NCBI GenBank assembly: GCA_902762305.1
Contig: CACWNW010000020.1
Span: 1-40,473 of the forward strand
Length of the DNA stretch: 40,473 nucleotides
Reading direction: 5' to 3'
Origin: Fibrobacter succinogenes
GTDB taxonomy: Bacteria > Fibrobacterota > Fibrobacteria > Fibrobacterales > Fibrobacteraceae
The notes beneath the pieces were generated by a model. The model was not told where the DNA came from and made no database searches. It saw only the letters and a program-made list of their open reading frames with translations. Position 1 is the first letter of the stretch, and each line of letters begins with the position of its first letter. Both the position numbers and the translations under genes were made by a program. Of the stretch, positions 23,942 through 32,134 are shown piece after piece.

Positions 23942-24991
23942 ATGAACAAGTTAACGAAAGCAATCATCACAGCAACCGCACTCTCGCTTCTTCTCACGGG
24001 TTGCGACCTCAAGAAAAAAGATGAAGGCGCCGAACAGAAGGCAGCCACCATTGAGCAGATCCAGGCCGAAAAGGGCAAGCCCGCCAAGGTCGTAAAGGCC
24101 ACCACGGCAGAAATCACCGACGTGCGCAAGTTCAGCGGCTCCATCGAGGGCATGCAACAGTCCTACGCCATCTCGAAGATGACTGACCCGCTTGCGAAAA
24201 TCAACGTGCAGGTCGGCTCCACCGTGAAAAAAGACCAGGTGCTCGCCGAATTCATTTTCACCGGAGATAACACTCAGTACCAGCAGGCACAGGAACAGAT
24301 AGCCATCCTCCAGAAGGCAACGGAACGCATGCGCGAACTGCACGCCAAGGGCGGCATCAGCCAGCAGGACATGGACACGCAGGAAATGCAGCTCAAGGTT
24401 GCCAAGATGAACCTCGAGACCGCCCGCCGCGCCACAAAGATTCTCGCCCCGGCAGCCGGCGTTGTCACGCAGGTCAACTACCAGGTAGGCCAGACTCCCG
24501 GTCTCGGCGCCACAGTCTTTACCATCGCGAAGCTCGACCAGGTCATTCTCAAGCTGAACGTCACAAGCAAGGATATCGGATTCTTCAAGAAGGGTGCGGC
24601 AGCGACTGTCGATGTGGGCGGCGAAAAGATCAAGGGCAAGGTGACGCTCATCCCACTAGCCGCAAACTCGATGACTCGATTCTTCCCGGTCGAAATAACT
24701 TTCCAGAACAAGAACAAGAAGTTACTCCCCGGCATGTACGTAACAACCGAACTTGACGCACGCAGCGTAAAGGGCATCATCGTCCCCATCGAAGCTGTCG
24801 TATACCGCAACGGCATAAATACCATCTGGACCGTTACTGCCGAAGGCAAGGCAAAGCGCAAGGTCGTGAAACTCGGCGTACAGACCAAGGGCGACGTCCA
24901 GATTCTCGAAGGCCTTGAAGAGGGCGACCAGGTCATGGTCGAAGGCCAGTTCCGCATGAACGATGGCGACAAGGTTCTCATCATCGAATAA
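23942..24991 (+). CDS. RND periplasmic adaptor lipoprotein
   Basis: A 349-residue membrane fusion protein. The signal peptide ends in the lipobox LLTGC (Cys 21), so it is lipid-anchored. Next are a charged linker, the first lipoyl half (MTDPLAKINVQVGSTVKKDQ), a short coiled-coil hairpin (YQQAQEQIAILQKATERMRE to DMDTQEMQLKVAKMNLETAR), the second lipoyl half (ATKILAPAAGVVTQVNYQVG) and the beta-barrel and membrane-proximal domains (VPIEAVVYRNG, GLEEGDQVMVEGQFRMNDGD). The hairpin is shorter than in AcrA. AGGAAG lies 6 bases before the ATG. It lacks the collagen-like linker of the other adaptor in this window (5408..6556). It connects the TolC channel and the RND pump encoded on either side. Confidence 0.93.
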   Translation: MNKLTKAIITATALSLLLTGCDLKKKDEGAEQKAATIEQIQAEKGKPAKVVKATTAEITDVRKFSGSIEGMQQSYAISKMTDPLAKINVQVGSTVKKDQVLAEFIFTGDNTQYQQAQEQIAILQKATERMRELHAKGGISQQDMDTQEMQLKVAKMNLETARRATKILAPAAGVVTQVNYQVGQTPGLGATVFTIAKLDQVILKLNVTSKDIGFFKKGAAATVDVGGEKIKGKVTLIPLAANSMTRFFPVEITFQNKNKKLLPGMYVTTELDARSVKGIIVPIEAVVYRNGINTIWTVTAEGKAKRKVVKLGVQTKGDVQILEGLEEGDQVMVEGQFRMNDGDKVLIIE

Positions 24992-25010
24992 GGCGACGGA
25001 GATTTATTGA

Positions 25011-28000
25011 ATGATTAAGGCGAGTATCTATAAACCGATTACCATGCTCATGGTCATATTGACCGTGGTGGTTTTCGGTATCTACACCTACCGCATGATG
25101 GTGGTGGACCTGTTGCCGAAATTCGAAGTGCCCGTGGTAACGGCGGTCATCGTCTATTCGGGCGCAAACCCCGAAGAAATCGAGACTACGGTCATCAAGC
25201 CAGTCGAAGACGCCGTCGAACTTGTTGACGGTATCGACTTCGTGCAGGCAATATGCATGGAGAACTACGGCATCCTCATCGCCATGTTCAACATGGGAAC
25301 GAACGTGGACGTGGCTGCAAACGACGTGCGTGCGAAAATCGAGCAGACCGCAGCCACCTTCCCCGACGCCGTCGAAGCCCCGATTATCTCGAAGCTCGAC
25401 ATCAACGCCCAGGCAATCATGAGCTTCTCCTTCACCGGCCCGGTAAGTTCTACCGAACTGCGTAGGAAGGCCGAAGACGAAATCGAGCCCCTGCTCACAT
25501 CTGTTTCCGGTGTTGCAAGCGTGGATATTTTCGGCGGCACGACCCGCGAAATTTCCATTGAACTCGACAAGGAACAGCTCATGGCCCGCGGAGTCGACAT
25601 TTCGACCATCATGGGCGTGTTCCAGGCATCGAACATCAATTACCCCGTCGGTGAAGTTCGCGGCGCCCGCAAGAACACCTCCGTGCGTACCGCAGGCAAG
25701 TTCGAGAACCTGGACCAGATGCGCAACATGGACATTCCGACAGCGACAGGCGTCATCAAGCTCGGCGAAATCGCGAAGGTCAAGGACACCGTCAAGACGG
25801 TTACATCCGCATCGCGCTACAACGGCATCAACTCCGTCTCGCTCGACATCAAGAAGCGTTCTGATGCTAACGTGGTCGACGTCGCCAAGGGTACACTCGC
25901 CCGCGTGGAACAGATCAACAGTACGCTTCCCGAAGGTTTCAAAATTCACCTGATTTACGACAAGTCCGAAGCCATTCAGGAATCCGTAGACAACGTTATC
26001 CAGAACATCCTCCTTGCCATCGTGCTTACGTCGGTGCTCCTGCTCCTCTTCCTGGGCAAGCTTTCCACCACGCTTATCGCAGCCCTCACGATGCCGATTT
26101 CCGTCATCGGTGCGTTCACGTTCATGTACTTCGCCGACTTCGGCATCAACATGATGTCTCTCATGGCGCTATCTTCGGCGGTGGGCTTGTTGGTCACTAA
26201 CTCCATCGTGGTGCTCGAGAATATCAACTCCAAGTTGCAGGATGGCCTCGATCCCAAGGAAGCTGCCTACAAGGGCACAAGCGAAATCATGGTCGCCATC
26301 ATGGCGTCGACGCTTACCAACGTGTGCGTGTTCGTGCCTATCGCGTTCATGAAGTCCATCGTGGGCATTTTCTTCAAGACCTATGGTATGACCATGGTGT
26401 TTGCGACAGTCGTGTCGCTGTTGGTGACGTTCACGCTCACCCCGCTCATGGCCGCCTACCTGTTCAAGGGCAAGAAGAAGGACGAGAACGGCAACATCAT
26501 CGAAGAGAAACCCGGCATCGTAGAACGCCTAACATCGTTCTTCCCGATGATTCTGAACGGCATCCGCTTTGTTTACCTGAAAACGCTCAGTTTCAGCCTT
26601 TCCGTCCCGGGATTCTTTGCCCAGTTGCTTGGCATGATTGCGTTGCTCGCTTTCGTCGCCTTCATGGGATTCAACTTCCTCTCCGTCGAACTCATGCCCA
26701 AGCAGGATCAGGGTCAAATCCTCATTTCCGTCGAAATGCCTATCGGAACGAACATCGAAACTACGGATAGCGTAACGAAGATTATCGAAAGCCGCATCAA
26801 GGACATTCCCGATATGGAGCGCTACAACGCTACCGTCGGTGGTGAAAACGGCTTTACGGGCACGAACACCTCCAAAATTCGTCTGAAACTGTTCAAGCGC
26901 GGCGAAGGCCGTGACCGCAGTTCCGATGACATTGTCGACTCGTTGCGCCCCTACCTCGCCGACATTCCCGACGCCTACATCTCTATCAAGATGTCTTCCG
27001 TTACCGAAATGAACAACGGCCAAGGTGGAGACGTCGTGCTCGAAGTGAACAGCCTCGTTGTCGATTCCGCCCTGAAGGCTGCGGAAATCGTCATGAACAG
27101 GATTCAGGACATTCCCGGCGTTGTCGACGTCAAGCTCAGCTACGAAGCCGGCAAGCCCGAAATCAAGCTTATCCCCAACCGCCAGGCGCTTGCCGACTAC
27201 GGCGTCGCCCTGCAGTCCGTCGCAGTCATGAACTACATCGCCGTGAGCGGTCTTGAGACCAGTACCTTTACCGAAGACGGCGAAGAATACAAGGTATATG
27301 TCCGCATGGAAGAAAAAGACCGCAAGGACCATGCCGATATCGAAGACCTGCCTTTGCTCACGCCCAAGGGTTATGTCCCGACCTCTACCCTCTTCGACAT
27401 TGTCGATGGTGCGGGCCCGACCAAGATCGAACGCAAGCGCAAGCGCAACCACGTCGACGTCTACATGAACCTCCTCCCCGGCCACACGACCGGCGAAATC
27501 ATGGACTCGATTAAGGTTATCACTGACTCCATGAAGGATGAGGTGCCCGACGGCATCACGTTCAGTTTCGGTGGAAACGCCGACATGCAGAACGACATGG
27601 TGGAAGAATTCATCGCGGCTATCCTCATGGCCATTCTCCTCACCTACATCTTGCTGGTGGCCCTGCTCGAAAGCTTCTTGCAGCCCTTCATCATCATGTT
27701 CACTATCCCGATGGGCGCCATTGGCGTTATCCTCGCGCTCGTGTTTACGAATACCTCGCTCTCCATGGTTTCCCTCATGGCTATCGTGATGCTTATCGGT
27801 GTGGTGGTGAACAACGCCATCTTGCTACTCGACGAAGCGAACCGACTGCTCCGAAGCGGAGCCATGGGCAGGCGCAGCGCCATGCTGACGGCCGCAAAAG
27901 AAAAATTCCAGGCCATCGTACTTGCGACATTCGCATCCATAGTGGCCCAGATGCCGCTCGCCCTTGCTATCGGTGGTGACGTCGCGAAGATGAACCAGCC

Positions 28001-28148
28001 CATGGGTATCGCATGCGTGGGCGGCCTCGCCGTTTCCGCCATCCTGACCATGTACCTGATCCCGACTGCATTCTGGCTCCCGAACGCCTTGTTCCACAAG
28101 GTCAAGAAGGGTGTGAAGAAAATCGGGAAGAAGATGAGCAAGCACTAA
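25011..28148 (+). CDS. RND-family transporter lacking the canonical proton relay
   Basis: A 1045-residue RND protein, normal in length and layout: TM1 near 10-27, a large periplasmic loop, TM2-6 at about 330-470, a linker (KGKKKDENGN), TM7, a second periplasmic loop and TM8-12. The relay positions are changed. TM4 reads VGLLVTNSIVVLENI, with Thr 396-Asn 397 in place of the paired Asp. TM10 reads GVVVNNAILLLDEAN, with Asn 934 in place of Lys. The following RPILMT motif is QAIVLAT (Gln 967 for Arg). The first pump (2342..5401) keeps all of these. The protein has intact TM segments, no stops and a full operon with channel and adaptor, so it is not a decaying gene. How it is energised is unclear; another ion or other membrane residues are possible. 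It closes the operon and is followed by a strong terminator. Confidence 0.93.
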   Translation: MIKASIYKPITMLMVILTVVVFGIYTYRMMVVDLLPKFEVPVVTAVIVYSGANPEEIETTVIKPVEDAVELVDGIDFVQAICMENYGILIAMFNMGTNVDVAANDVRAKIEQTAATFPDAVEAPIISKLDINAQAIMSFSFTGPVSSTELRRKAEDEIEPLLTSVSGVASVDIFGGTTREISIELDKEQLMARGVDISTIMGVFQASNINYPVGEVRGARKNTSVRTAGKFENLDQMRNMDIPTATGVIKLGEIAKVKDTVKTVTSASRYNGINSVSLDIKKRSDANVVDVAKGTLARVEQINSTLPEGFKIHLIYDKSEAIQESVDNVIQNILLAIVLTSVLLLLFLGKLSTTLIAALTMPISVIGAFTFMYFADFGINMMSLMALSSAVGLLVTNSIVVLENINSKLQDGLDPKEAAYKGTSEIMVAIMASTLTNVCVFVPIAFMKSIVGIFFKTYGMTMVFATVVSLLVTFTLTPLMAAYLFKGKKKDENGNIIEEKPGIVERLTSFFPMILNGIRFVYLKTLSFSLSVPGFFAQLLGMIALLAFVAFMGFNFLSVELMPKQDQGQILISVEMPIGTNIETTDSVTKIIESRIKDIPDMERYNATVGGENGFTGTNTSKIRLKLFKRGEGRDRSSDDIVDSLRPYLADIPDAYISIKMSSVTEMNNGQGGDVVLEVNSLVVDSALKAAEIVMNRIQDIPGVVDVKLSYEAGKPEIKLIPNRQALADYGVALQSVAVMNYIAVSGLETSTFTEDGEEYKVYVRMEEKDRKDHADIEDLPLLTPKGYVPTSTLFDIVDGAGPTKIERKRKRNHVDVYMNLLPGHTTGEIMDSIKVITDSMKDEVPDGITFSFGGNADMQNDMVEEFIAAILMAILLTYILLVALLESFLQPFIIMFTIPMGAIGVILALVFTNTSLSMVSLMAIVMLIGVVVNNAILLLDEANRLLRSGAMGRRSAMLTAAKEKFQAIVLATFASIVAQMPLALAIGGDVAKMNQPMGIACVGGLAVSAILTMYLIPTAFWLPNALFHKVKKGVKKIGKKMSKH

Positions 28149-28194
28149 AAGCTGATGCGCCAGCAGGCCCGCAGATGCGACCGCTGGATTGCAT

Positions 28195-28334
28195 GAGCGC
28201 GGCCGGTGGAAGCGGCCAACAAGCGCGGATGCTGGATTGCAAGCGCGGCAAACAAGCTCGCCCGCAAATTTACAAGTTCGCGGCCGGTGGATGCACGGCA
28301 AACAAGCGCGGATGCTGGATTGCAAGTGCGCGGC
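28195..28334. repeat. 83-bp-spaced direct repeats after the RND operon
   Basis: The sequence AACAAGCGCGGATGCTGGAT, extended by TGCAAG, occurs at 28218 and 28301. It is preceded in both cases by CGCGGCCGGTGGA (28198 and 28280). A weaker third version (CGCTGGATTGCATG) starts near 28179. The units lie between the pump stop and its terminator, so they would be in the 3' untranslated region. The function is unknown. Confidence 0.75.
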
Positions 28335-28358
28335 CAATTGCCTGGCAGAAAATTGCAG

Positions 28359-28392
28359 AAATCCCCGCTACGAGGCGGGGATTTTCGCTTTT
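28359..28392 (+). terminator. Rho-independent terminator of the TolC-adaptor-RND operon
   Basis: AAATCCCCGC and GCGGGGATTT form a perfect 10-bp stem around TACGAG, followed by TCGCTTTTTG. It lies about 210 bases after the pump stop. Downstream, 28393-28510 is G-rich with no recognisable gene. Confidence 0.85.
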
Positions 28393-28518
28393 TGAGGGAC
28401 ACGGGGAGGAGCGTGGGCAGCTTTTGGGCGGTCGGCAGTGGTCGCAGGGAGGAGCGCGGGCATTTTCAGGCTTTCGCATGGTGCATCGTGGCTTTCGCGG
28501 GGACGATTTCAGGATTTT

Positions 28519-28750
28519 GGCTGACTAAAAGCGCGATTTCGGGAATTTAGTCAGCCACTTTATTACGTTGTATGCATCAAAAAAGTAAAATTTGAAAAAA
28601 AGTGGCTGACCAAAAACGGGAAAATGGCAAAATGGTCAGCCAACCCACCATAAAACCAGCCACATATTCCACCACGTCCCCCCCCGAAAAGCGTTTACTT
28701 TGTTCAAAATTTGACTGACCAAATCTGCAAAAACGCAACTTTAGTCAGCC
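28519..28750 (-). repeat. Triple-hairpin GGCTGACTA element, copy 3
   Basis: The hairpins are at 28519-28556 (GGCTGACTAAA/TTTAGTCAGCC, perfect), 28604-28641 (GGCTGACCA/TGGTCAGCC, perfect with both arms changed together) and 28713-28750 (left GACTGACCAAA, right TTTAGTCAGCC). ATTACGTTGT (28562-28571) and TTTACTTTGT (28694-28703) stand where copies 1 and 2 have ATTACTTTGT and GTTACTTTAT. TTTCGCGAAA (28753-28762) and ATCACCCG follow. The matched change in hairpin 2 supports selection on pairing. The two mismatches in hairpin 3 are G-U pairs on the minus strand. The copy lies between the RND operon and the GspE-like gene. Confidence 0.85.
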
Positions 28751-28842
28751 ACTTTCGCGAAAAATCACCCGAAAAAACGCCCGCGCCCCCGCACACAACC
28801 CGCATTGGCCTGCGGGAAAGTGCATTTTGTAGATTGCGGAAC

Positions 28843-30090
28843 ATGACTAACCTCAACAAGTCCGACTTCATCTGCAGCACCATCTCGCGGGGCAAGGACT
28901 CGCTCCGCATCGCGGTCACCGACATCTACGACGAGCTCTCGCTCGAGCGGGTGCGTGTGCAGGCGGGTTGCAGGATCATTCCCGAGGAACATTCCGAAAA
29001 AGAAATACGGCAGATGATCCGCGAGCGCACCCAGACCGAGGCCCGCAACGGGATTGCCGTCCTCGAAGCAGCAAGGCCCGCCGAAAGCAAGTCGAATTCT
29101 TGGGAATCCGAGCCGGTCATCAACCTGGTCGACACCCTCATAGACGATGCACTCGAGAAGAACGCGACCGACATCCACCTGGAACCGGCGGGCGGCAACT
29201 TCATCGTACGCTTCCGCATCGACGGGATGCTCGAGACCTACCGGCAACTCCCCGGATGGCTTTCCGAACCCGTCATCATCCGCCTGAAATTGCTGGCGAA
29301 AGTCGACATCACCGAGAGACGCCTCCCCCACGACGGCAGTTTCTACTATCAGGGAATCTACCGCAACACGAACATCCGCCTGAGCACGCTCCCCATACAG
29401 GGAGGCGAGAAATGCGTATTGCGCCTGCTCCCCGCAGAAGACCGCGGGCAGACGCTGGATTCGCTCGGCTTCACGCCCGAGGTATTGCGGGAGTTCCGCC
29501 GCATTTTCGCAAAGCCGCAGGGGCTGTTCCTGATTACCGGGCCCACGGGAAGCGGGAAAACCACCACACTGTATGCGGGCCTACGCGAGATCCTGCAGAA
29601 GAAAATCAACGTGACTACAATCGAAGACCCAGTGGAATACCCGCTGAAAGGCGCAAACCAGGTTCAGGTGAACGAGAAATGCGGGTTCACGTTCGCGAGG
29701 GCGATGCGATCCATCCTGAGGCAGGACCCGGACGTGATTCTCGTCGGGGAGATTCGCGACGAGGAAACCGCCCGCATCGCCATACGCGCAGCACAGACAG
29801 GCCACCTGGTACTTTCGACCCTCCATACGAACAGCGCGAAGGCCGCAACCGAAAGGCTGCATGACCTCGGGGTTTCGCCCGCGACCCTCCAGGACTGCCT
29901 GCTGGGCATCGCCGCACAAAGGCTCCTGCGTAAAGTTGCTGGCAACGGGACGTATTCCGGCCGGATTGCGGCAGTAGAAATCTACACGCCCGATGGCGGC
30001 TATGTCCAGGGAGACCTCCGGGAATACGCCCGCGGGCTCGTAAGCGCGGGCATCACCGACATGTGCGAAGTCGAACGCGTAATCGGGTAG
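28843..30090 (+). CDS. GspE/PilB-type secretion ATPase (compact form)
   Basis: A 415-residue ATPase of the type II secretion / type IV pilus family, which powers assembly of a pilus or pseudopilus from the cytoplasm. N2-domain motifs are DIHLEPAGGNFIVRFRIDGM (110-129) and RLPHDGSF. Walker A is GPTGSGKT (233-240), the Asp box is TTIEDPVEY, Walker B is ILVGEIRDEET (299-309) and the His box is HLVLSTLHTN (321-330). It is shorter than GspE (about 500) because the N1 domain is cut down. The tetra-Cys zinc motif expected after QRLLRK is absent. No other secretion or pilus gene is nearby, so the partner machine is unknown. The start at 28843 has TAGATT and exactly 7 bases before it, without a Shine-Dalgarno site; the open frame upstream runs into repeat copy 3 and is rejected. 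Confidence 0.93.
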   Translation: MTNLNKSDFICSTISRGKDSLRIAVTDIYDELSLERVRVQAGCRIIPEEHSEKEIRQMIRERTQTEARNGIAVLEAARPAESKSNSWESEPVINLVDTLIDDALEKNATDIHLEPAGGNFIVRFRIDGMLETYRQLPGWLSEPVIIRLKLLAKVDITERRLPHDGSFYYQGIYRNTNIRLSTLPIQGGEKCVLRLLPAEDRGQTLDSLGFTPEVLREFRRIFAKPQGLFLITGPTGSGKTTTLYAGLREILQKKINVTTIEDPVEYPLKGANQVQVNEKCGFTFARAMRSILRQDPDVILVGEIRDEETARIAIRAAQTGHLVLSTLHTNSAKAATERLHDLGVSPATLQDCLLGIAAQRLLRKVAGNGTYSGRIAAVEIYTPDGGYVQGDLREYARGLVSAGITDMCEVERVIG

Positions 30091-30232
30091 TCGCGGCACT
30101 TCGCGTGCGGCACGCCCTATACGACACATTCCGCGCAGCCACATCCTGCGCAGCACATTCCGTACAAAACACCTAGCGCACTACTTTCCGTGCGACAAGC
30201 CTTACATGCGTCACATCGCAGCGCAGCACGCG

Positions 30233-30964
30233 TTAAGGCATTAACGCGCCGTCCTTCATGTTCTGCATGATGACGTTGCGACGGCGCTGCATAAGTTCTG
30301 ATTCTTCTTCGGGCTTGCTGTTACCTGGACTCGCAAGCATCGCAGCAAGGTTCACGGCCTGCTGGAGCGTGAGTTCGGAACAATGCACGTTGTAATAGAT
30401 TTCGCTCGCCGCCTCGCACCCGAACACGTTCTTGCCCCATTGCGCATAGTTCAGGTAGAGTTCCAAAATGCGGTCCTTCCCGAGATTCCATTCCATCACA
30501 AGCGCATACACGAGTTCCTTCATCTTACGTTCCCATGTGCGTTCGCCCGTCAAGAACAGATTCTTCGCCAACTGCTGCGTGATGGTCGAACCGCCATAGC
30601 GCAGTTCCCCCTTGGTCATATTCGCATCCATCGCACGGGCCATGCTGCGTACGTCAAAACCGGGATGCATGTAAAATGCGGGGTCTTCGACCGCAATCAC
30701 GGCCTTGCGCAAATTCAGGCTGATGGAATCGAGCGGGACAAAACGGTGCTGAATATTGACCTTCGGGTTTGAATCTACAAGGTCGAGCATGAATCGGCTC
30801 ATTGCAGGCGGAGTATCGCGCATCGCCTGGATTTCATCAAGTTGTCCGAATACGTACGAATGCGCCTTGACGAGGAACAACGTCCCAACCAAACTAAAAA
30901 GCACTGAATAAATGAACAGGACAACAAAGAAGATACGGCCGACAATCTGAATTTTCTGCAACAT
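30233..30964 (-). CDS. mtgA: Monofunctional peptidoglycan glycosyltransferase (GT51)
   Basis: A 243-residue inner-membrane enzyme that polymerises lipid II into glycan strands. A membrane anchor (about 8-33, VGRIFFVVLFIYSVLFSLVG) is followed by the GT51 domain. This has VPLDSISLNLRKAVIAVEDP (catalytic Glu in AVED), then FDVRSMARAMDANM, GGSTITQQLAKNLFLTGERT, KMKELVYALVMEW, RILELYLNYAQWGKNVFG and QQAVNLAAMLASP. There is no transpeptidase domain, hence monofunctional. I chose ATG 30964; the frame extends 12 codons up but overlaps the upstream gene's stop. It starts 20 bases after the primase-like gene and may share its transcript. Between this gene and the ATPase at 30090 there are 142 bases; a CGCGTTAA/TTAACGCG hairpin (30229-30248) spans its stop codon. 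Confidence 0.93.
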   Translation of the reverse strand: MLQKIQIVGRIFFVVLFIYSVLFSLVGTLFLVKAHSYVFGQLDEIQAMRDTPPAMSRFMLDLVDSNPKVNIQHRFVPLDSISLNLRKAVIAVEDPAFYMHPGFDVRSMARAMDANMTKGELRYGGSTITQQLAKNLFLTGERTWERKMKELVYALVMEWNLGKDRILELYLNYAQWGKNVFGCEAASEIYYNVHCSELTLQQAVNLAAMLASPGNSKPEEESELMQRRRNVIMQNMKDGALMP

Positions 30965-30983
30965 AGCCTTAGAAAGATAGCAA

Positions 30984-32108
30984 TTATTTGCGGCCACCAA
31001 ACCATTCGTTTACGTCTTGACCATCCTTCAGGCCTGCCGGCAAGTTTTCGAGACCGTCCCCCAAGATAATCGTGCGGATTCCCGCGTTGCCGAATACCTC
31101 CTGCAGGTATTCCATCCCCTTGCGGCCCGCCTCGTCGTGGTCCAGGCAAAGGACTACGTTCTTGTTCTTGAAGAGCGGAACCCAATCCGCCTTGAAGCTG
31201 CGCACGCCCGGAATGCCCACGGCATCGATGTTCTGCTGCAACATGGTCAGCGTATCGACAACACCTTCGCAAAGATAAATCCAGCCCATCTTCTGGTTCA
31301 GGGCCGATACGTTGTACGGAAACGGGACCGTTCCACGCAAGTGAAGTTCCTTCGGCTCGGTAGAACGTTCCAGCGCACGCGCCTGGAAATGCGAAGCACG
31401 CTTCTGCGAATCCAGGTACGGGAAAATCAGCGGATGCTTGTAGTAACGCAGGTTGCCCTTGTCATTGAACAAGCCGACATACTGCAGCACTTCCATGCTG
31501 TACATTTCCTTCAATTTGCGGTTCAACCCGTCGTAATCCGTGATGGCGCGCAAGAGCATCCTGTCCCATACGGGCTTGAATATGCGGCGCCGCGCAAGAT
31601 ATGCAGCAGCAGGCGTACCATCTACGGGAGAAAGCATCTTGAGGAACGAGAGGACGACCTTCTTGCGTTCGTCTTCGGTAACGACTTCCTTAACGGGCTT
31701 CGGTTCGGCAAGTTTTTGCGCGAGAACAGCCTCTCGGGCATCGGGCCACGGCGCATTCACGTTAGGCATGAGCGTCGTCGAGGAAGCCTTCGGAAGTTCC
31801 GACCGGCCGCCTTTCCCAGGAACAAGAAACGAATAGGTTTCCTTGAGCCAGTCGAGCGCCTCAAGGAAGCTGCAACCGCGGTACTGCTGCACCAGGCTAA
31901 TCACGTCGCCACGAATGTCGTCGCAAACCCAGCAGCGGAACATGCCGCGTTCTTCCGAGATCGAGACAGACGGGGTGCGATCGCCGTGCACATGGCGCTG
32001 CGGACAGAAGCACCGGAACTTTCCACGCACGACTTCGATACCGAGAGCCTGAGCCACGGCGGTTATCGAAAGTGATGCCTTGAATTGTTTGAGTTCTTCG
32101 TCTGTCAT
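30984..32108 (-). CDS. Short DnaG-like protein (CHC2 zinc finger plus TOPRIM)
   Basis: A 374-residue primase-like protein. The N-terminal CHC2 zinc finger has FRCFCPQRHVHGDRTPSVSI followed by MFRCWVCDDIRGDVISLV, giving the CHC-C ligands. A TOPRIM domain follows, with the Glu motif IYLCEGVVDTLTML and the Asp motif VVLCLDHDEAGRKG, then DGQDVNEWF at the end. DnaG makes RNA primers for DNA synthesis, but DnaG is about 600 residues and ends in a helicase-binding domain that is missing here. The RNA polymerase basic subdomain between zinc finger and TOPRIM is also reduced. It may be a second, specialised or phage-type primase rather than the housekeeping one. The ATG at 32108 has a perfect TATAAT ending 7 bases upstream, divergent from murB. 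mtgA follows after 20 bases. Confidence 0.85.
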   Translation of the reverse strand: MTDEELKQFKASLSITAVAQALGIEVVRGKFRCFCPQRHVHGDRTPSVSISEERGMFRCWVCDDIRGDVISLVQQYRGCSFLEALDWLKETYSFLVPGKGGRSELPKASSTTLMPNVNAPWPDAREAVLAQKLAEPKPVKEVVTEDERKKVVLSFLKMLSPVDGTPAAAYLARRRIFKPVWDRMLLRAITDYDGLNRKLKEMYSMEVLQYVGLFNDKGNLRYYKHPLIFPYLDSQKRASHFQARALERSTEPKELHLRGTVPFPYNVSALNQKMGWIYLCEGVVDTLTMLQQNIDAVGIPGVRSFKADWVPLFKNKNVVLCLDHDEAGRKGMEYLQEVFGNAGIRTIILGDGLENLPAGLKDGQDVNEWFGGRK

Positions 32109-32134
32109 TGCCCGAATTATAGTATATTTTCGCC
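32109..32134. promoter_or_regulatory. Overlapping divergent promoters of murB and the primase-like gene
   Basis: The 26 bases between the two ATGs hold TATATT (32123-32128, plus strand, 6 bases before the murB ATG) and TATAAT (minus strand, 32121-32116, 7 bases before the primase ATG). The two -10 sites lie back to back. Neither gene has a Shine-Dalgarno site, so both messages are probably leaderless and the two polymerases would compete for the same DNA. Confidence 0.65.

Noticed and set aside
25011-28148. Considered a decaying RND pseudogene because of the missing relay residues
   Set aside because: The frame is intact over 1045 codons, codon use is like its neighbours, and the operon is complete with promoter and terminator.
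28711-28842. 44-codon N-terminal extension of the GspE-like ATPase
   Set aside because: It runs through hairpin element copy 3; the ATG at 28843 has the TAGATT plus 7 bases pattern.
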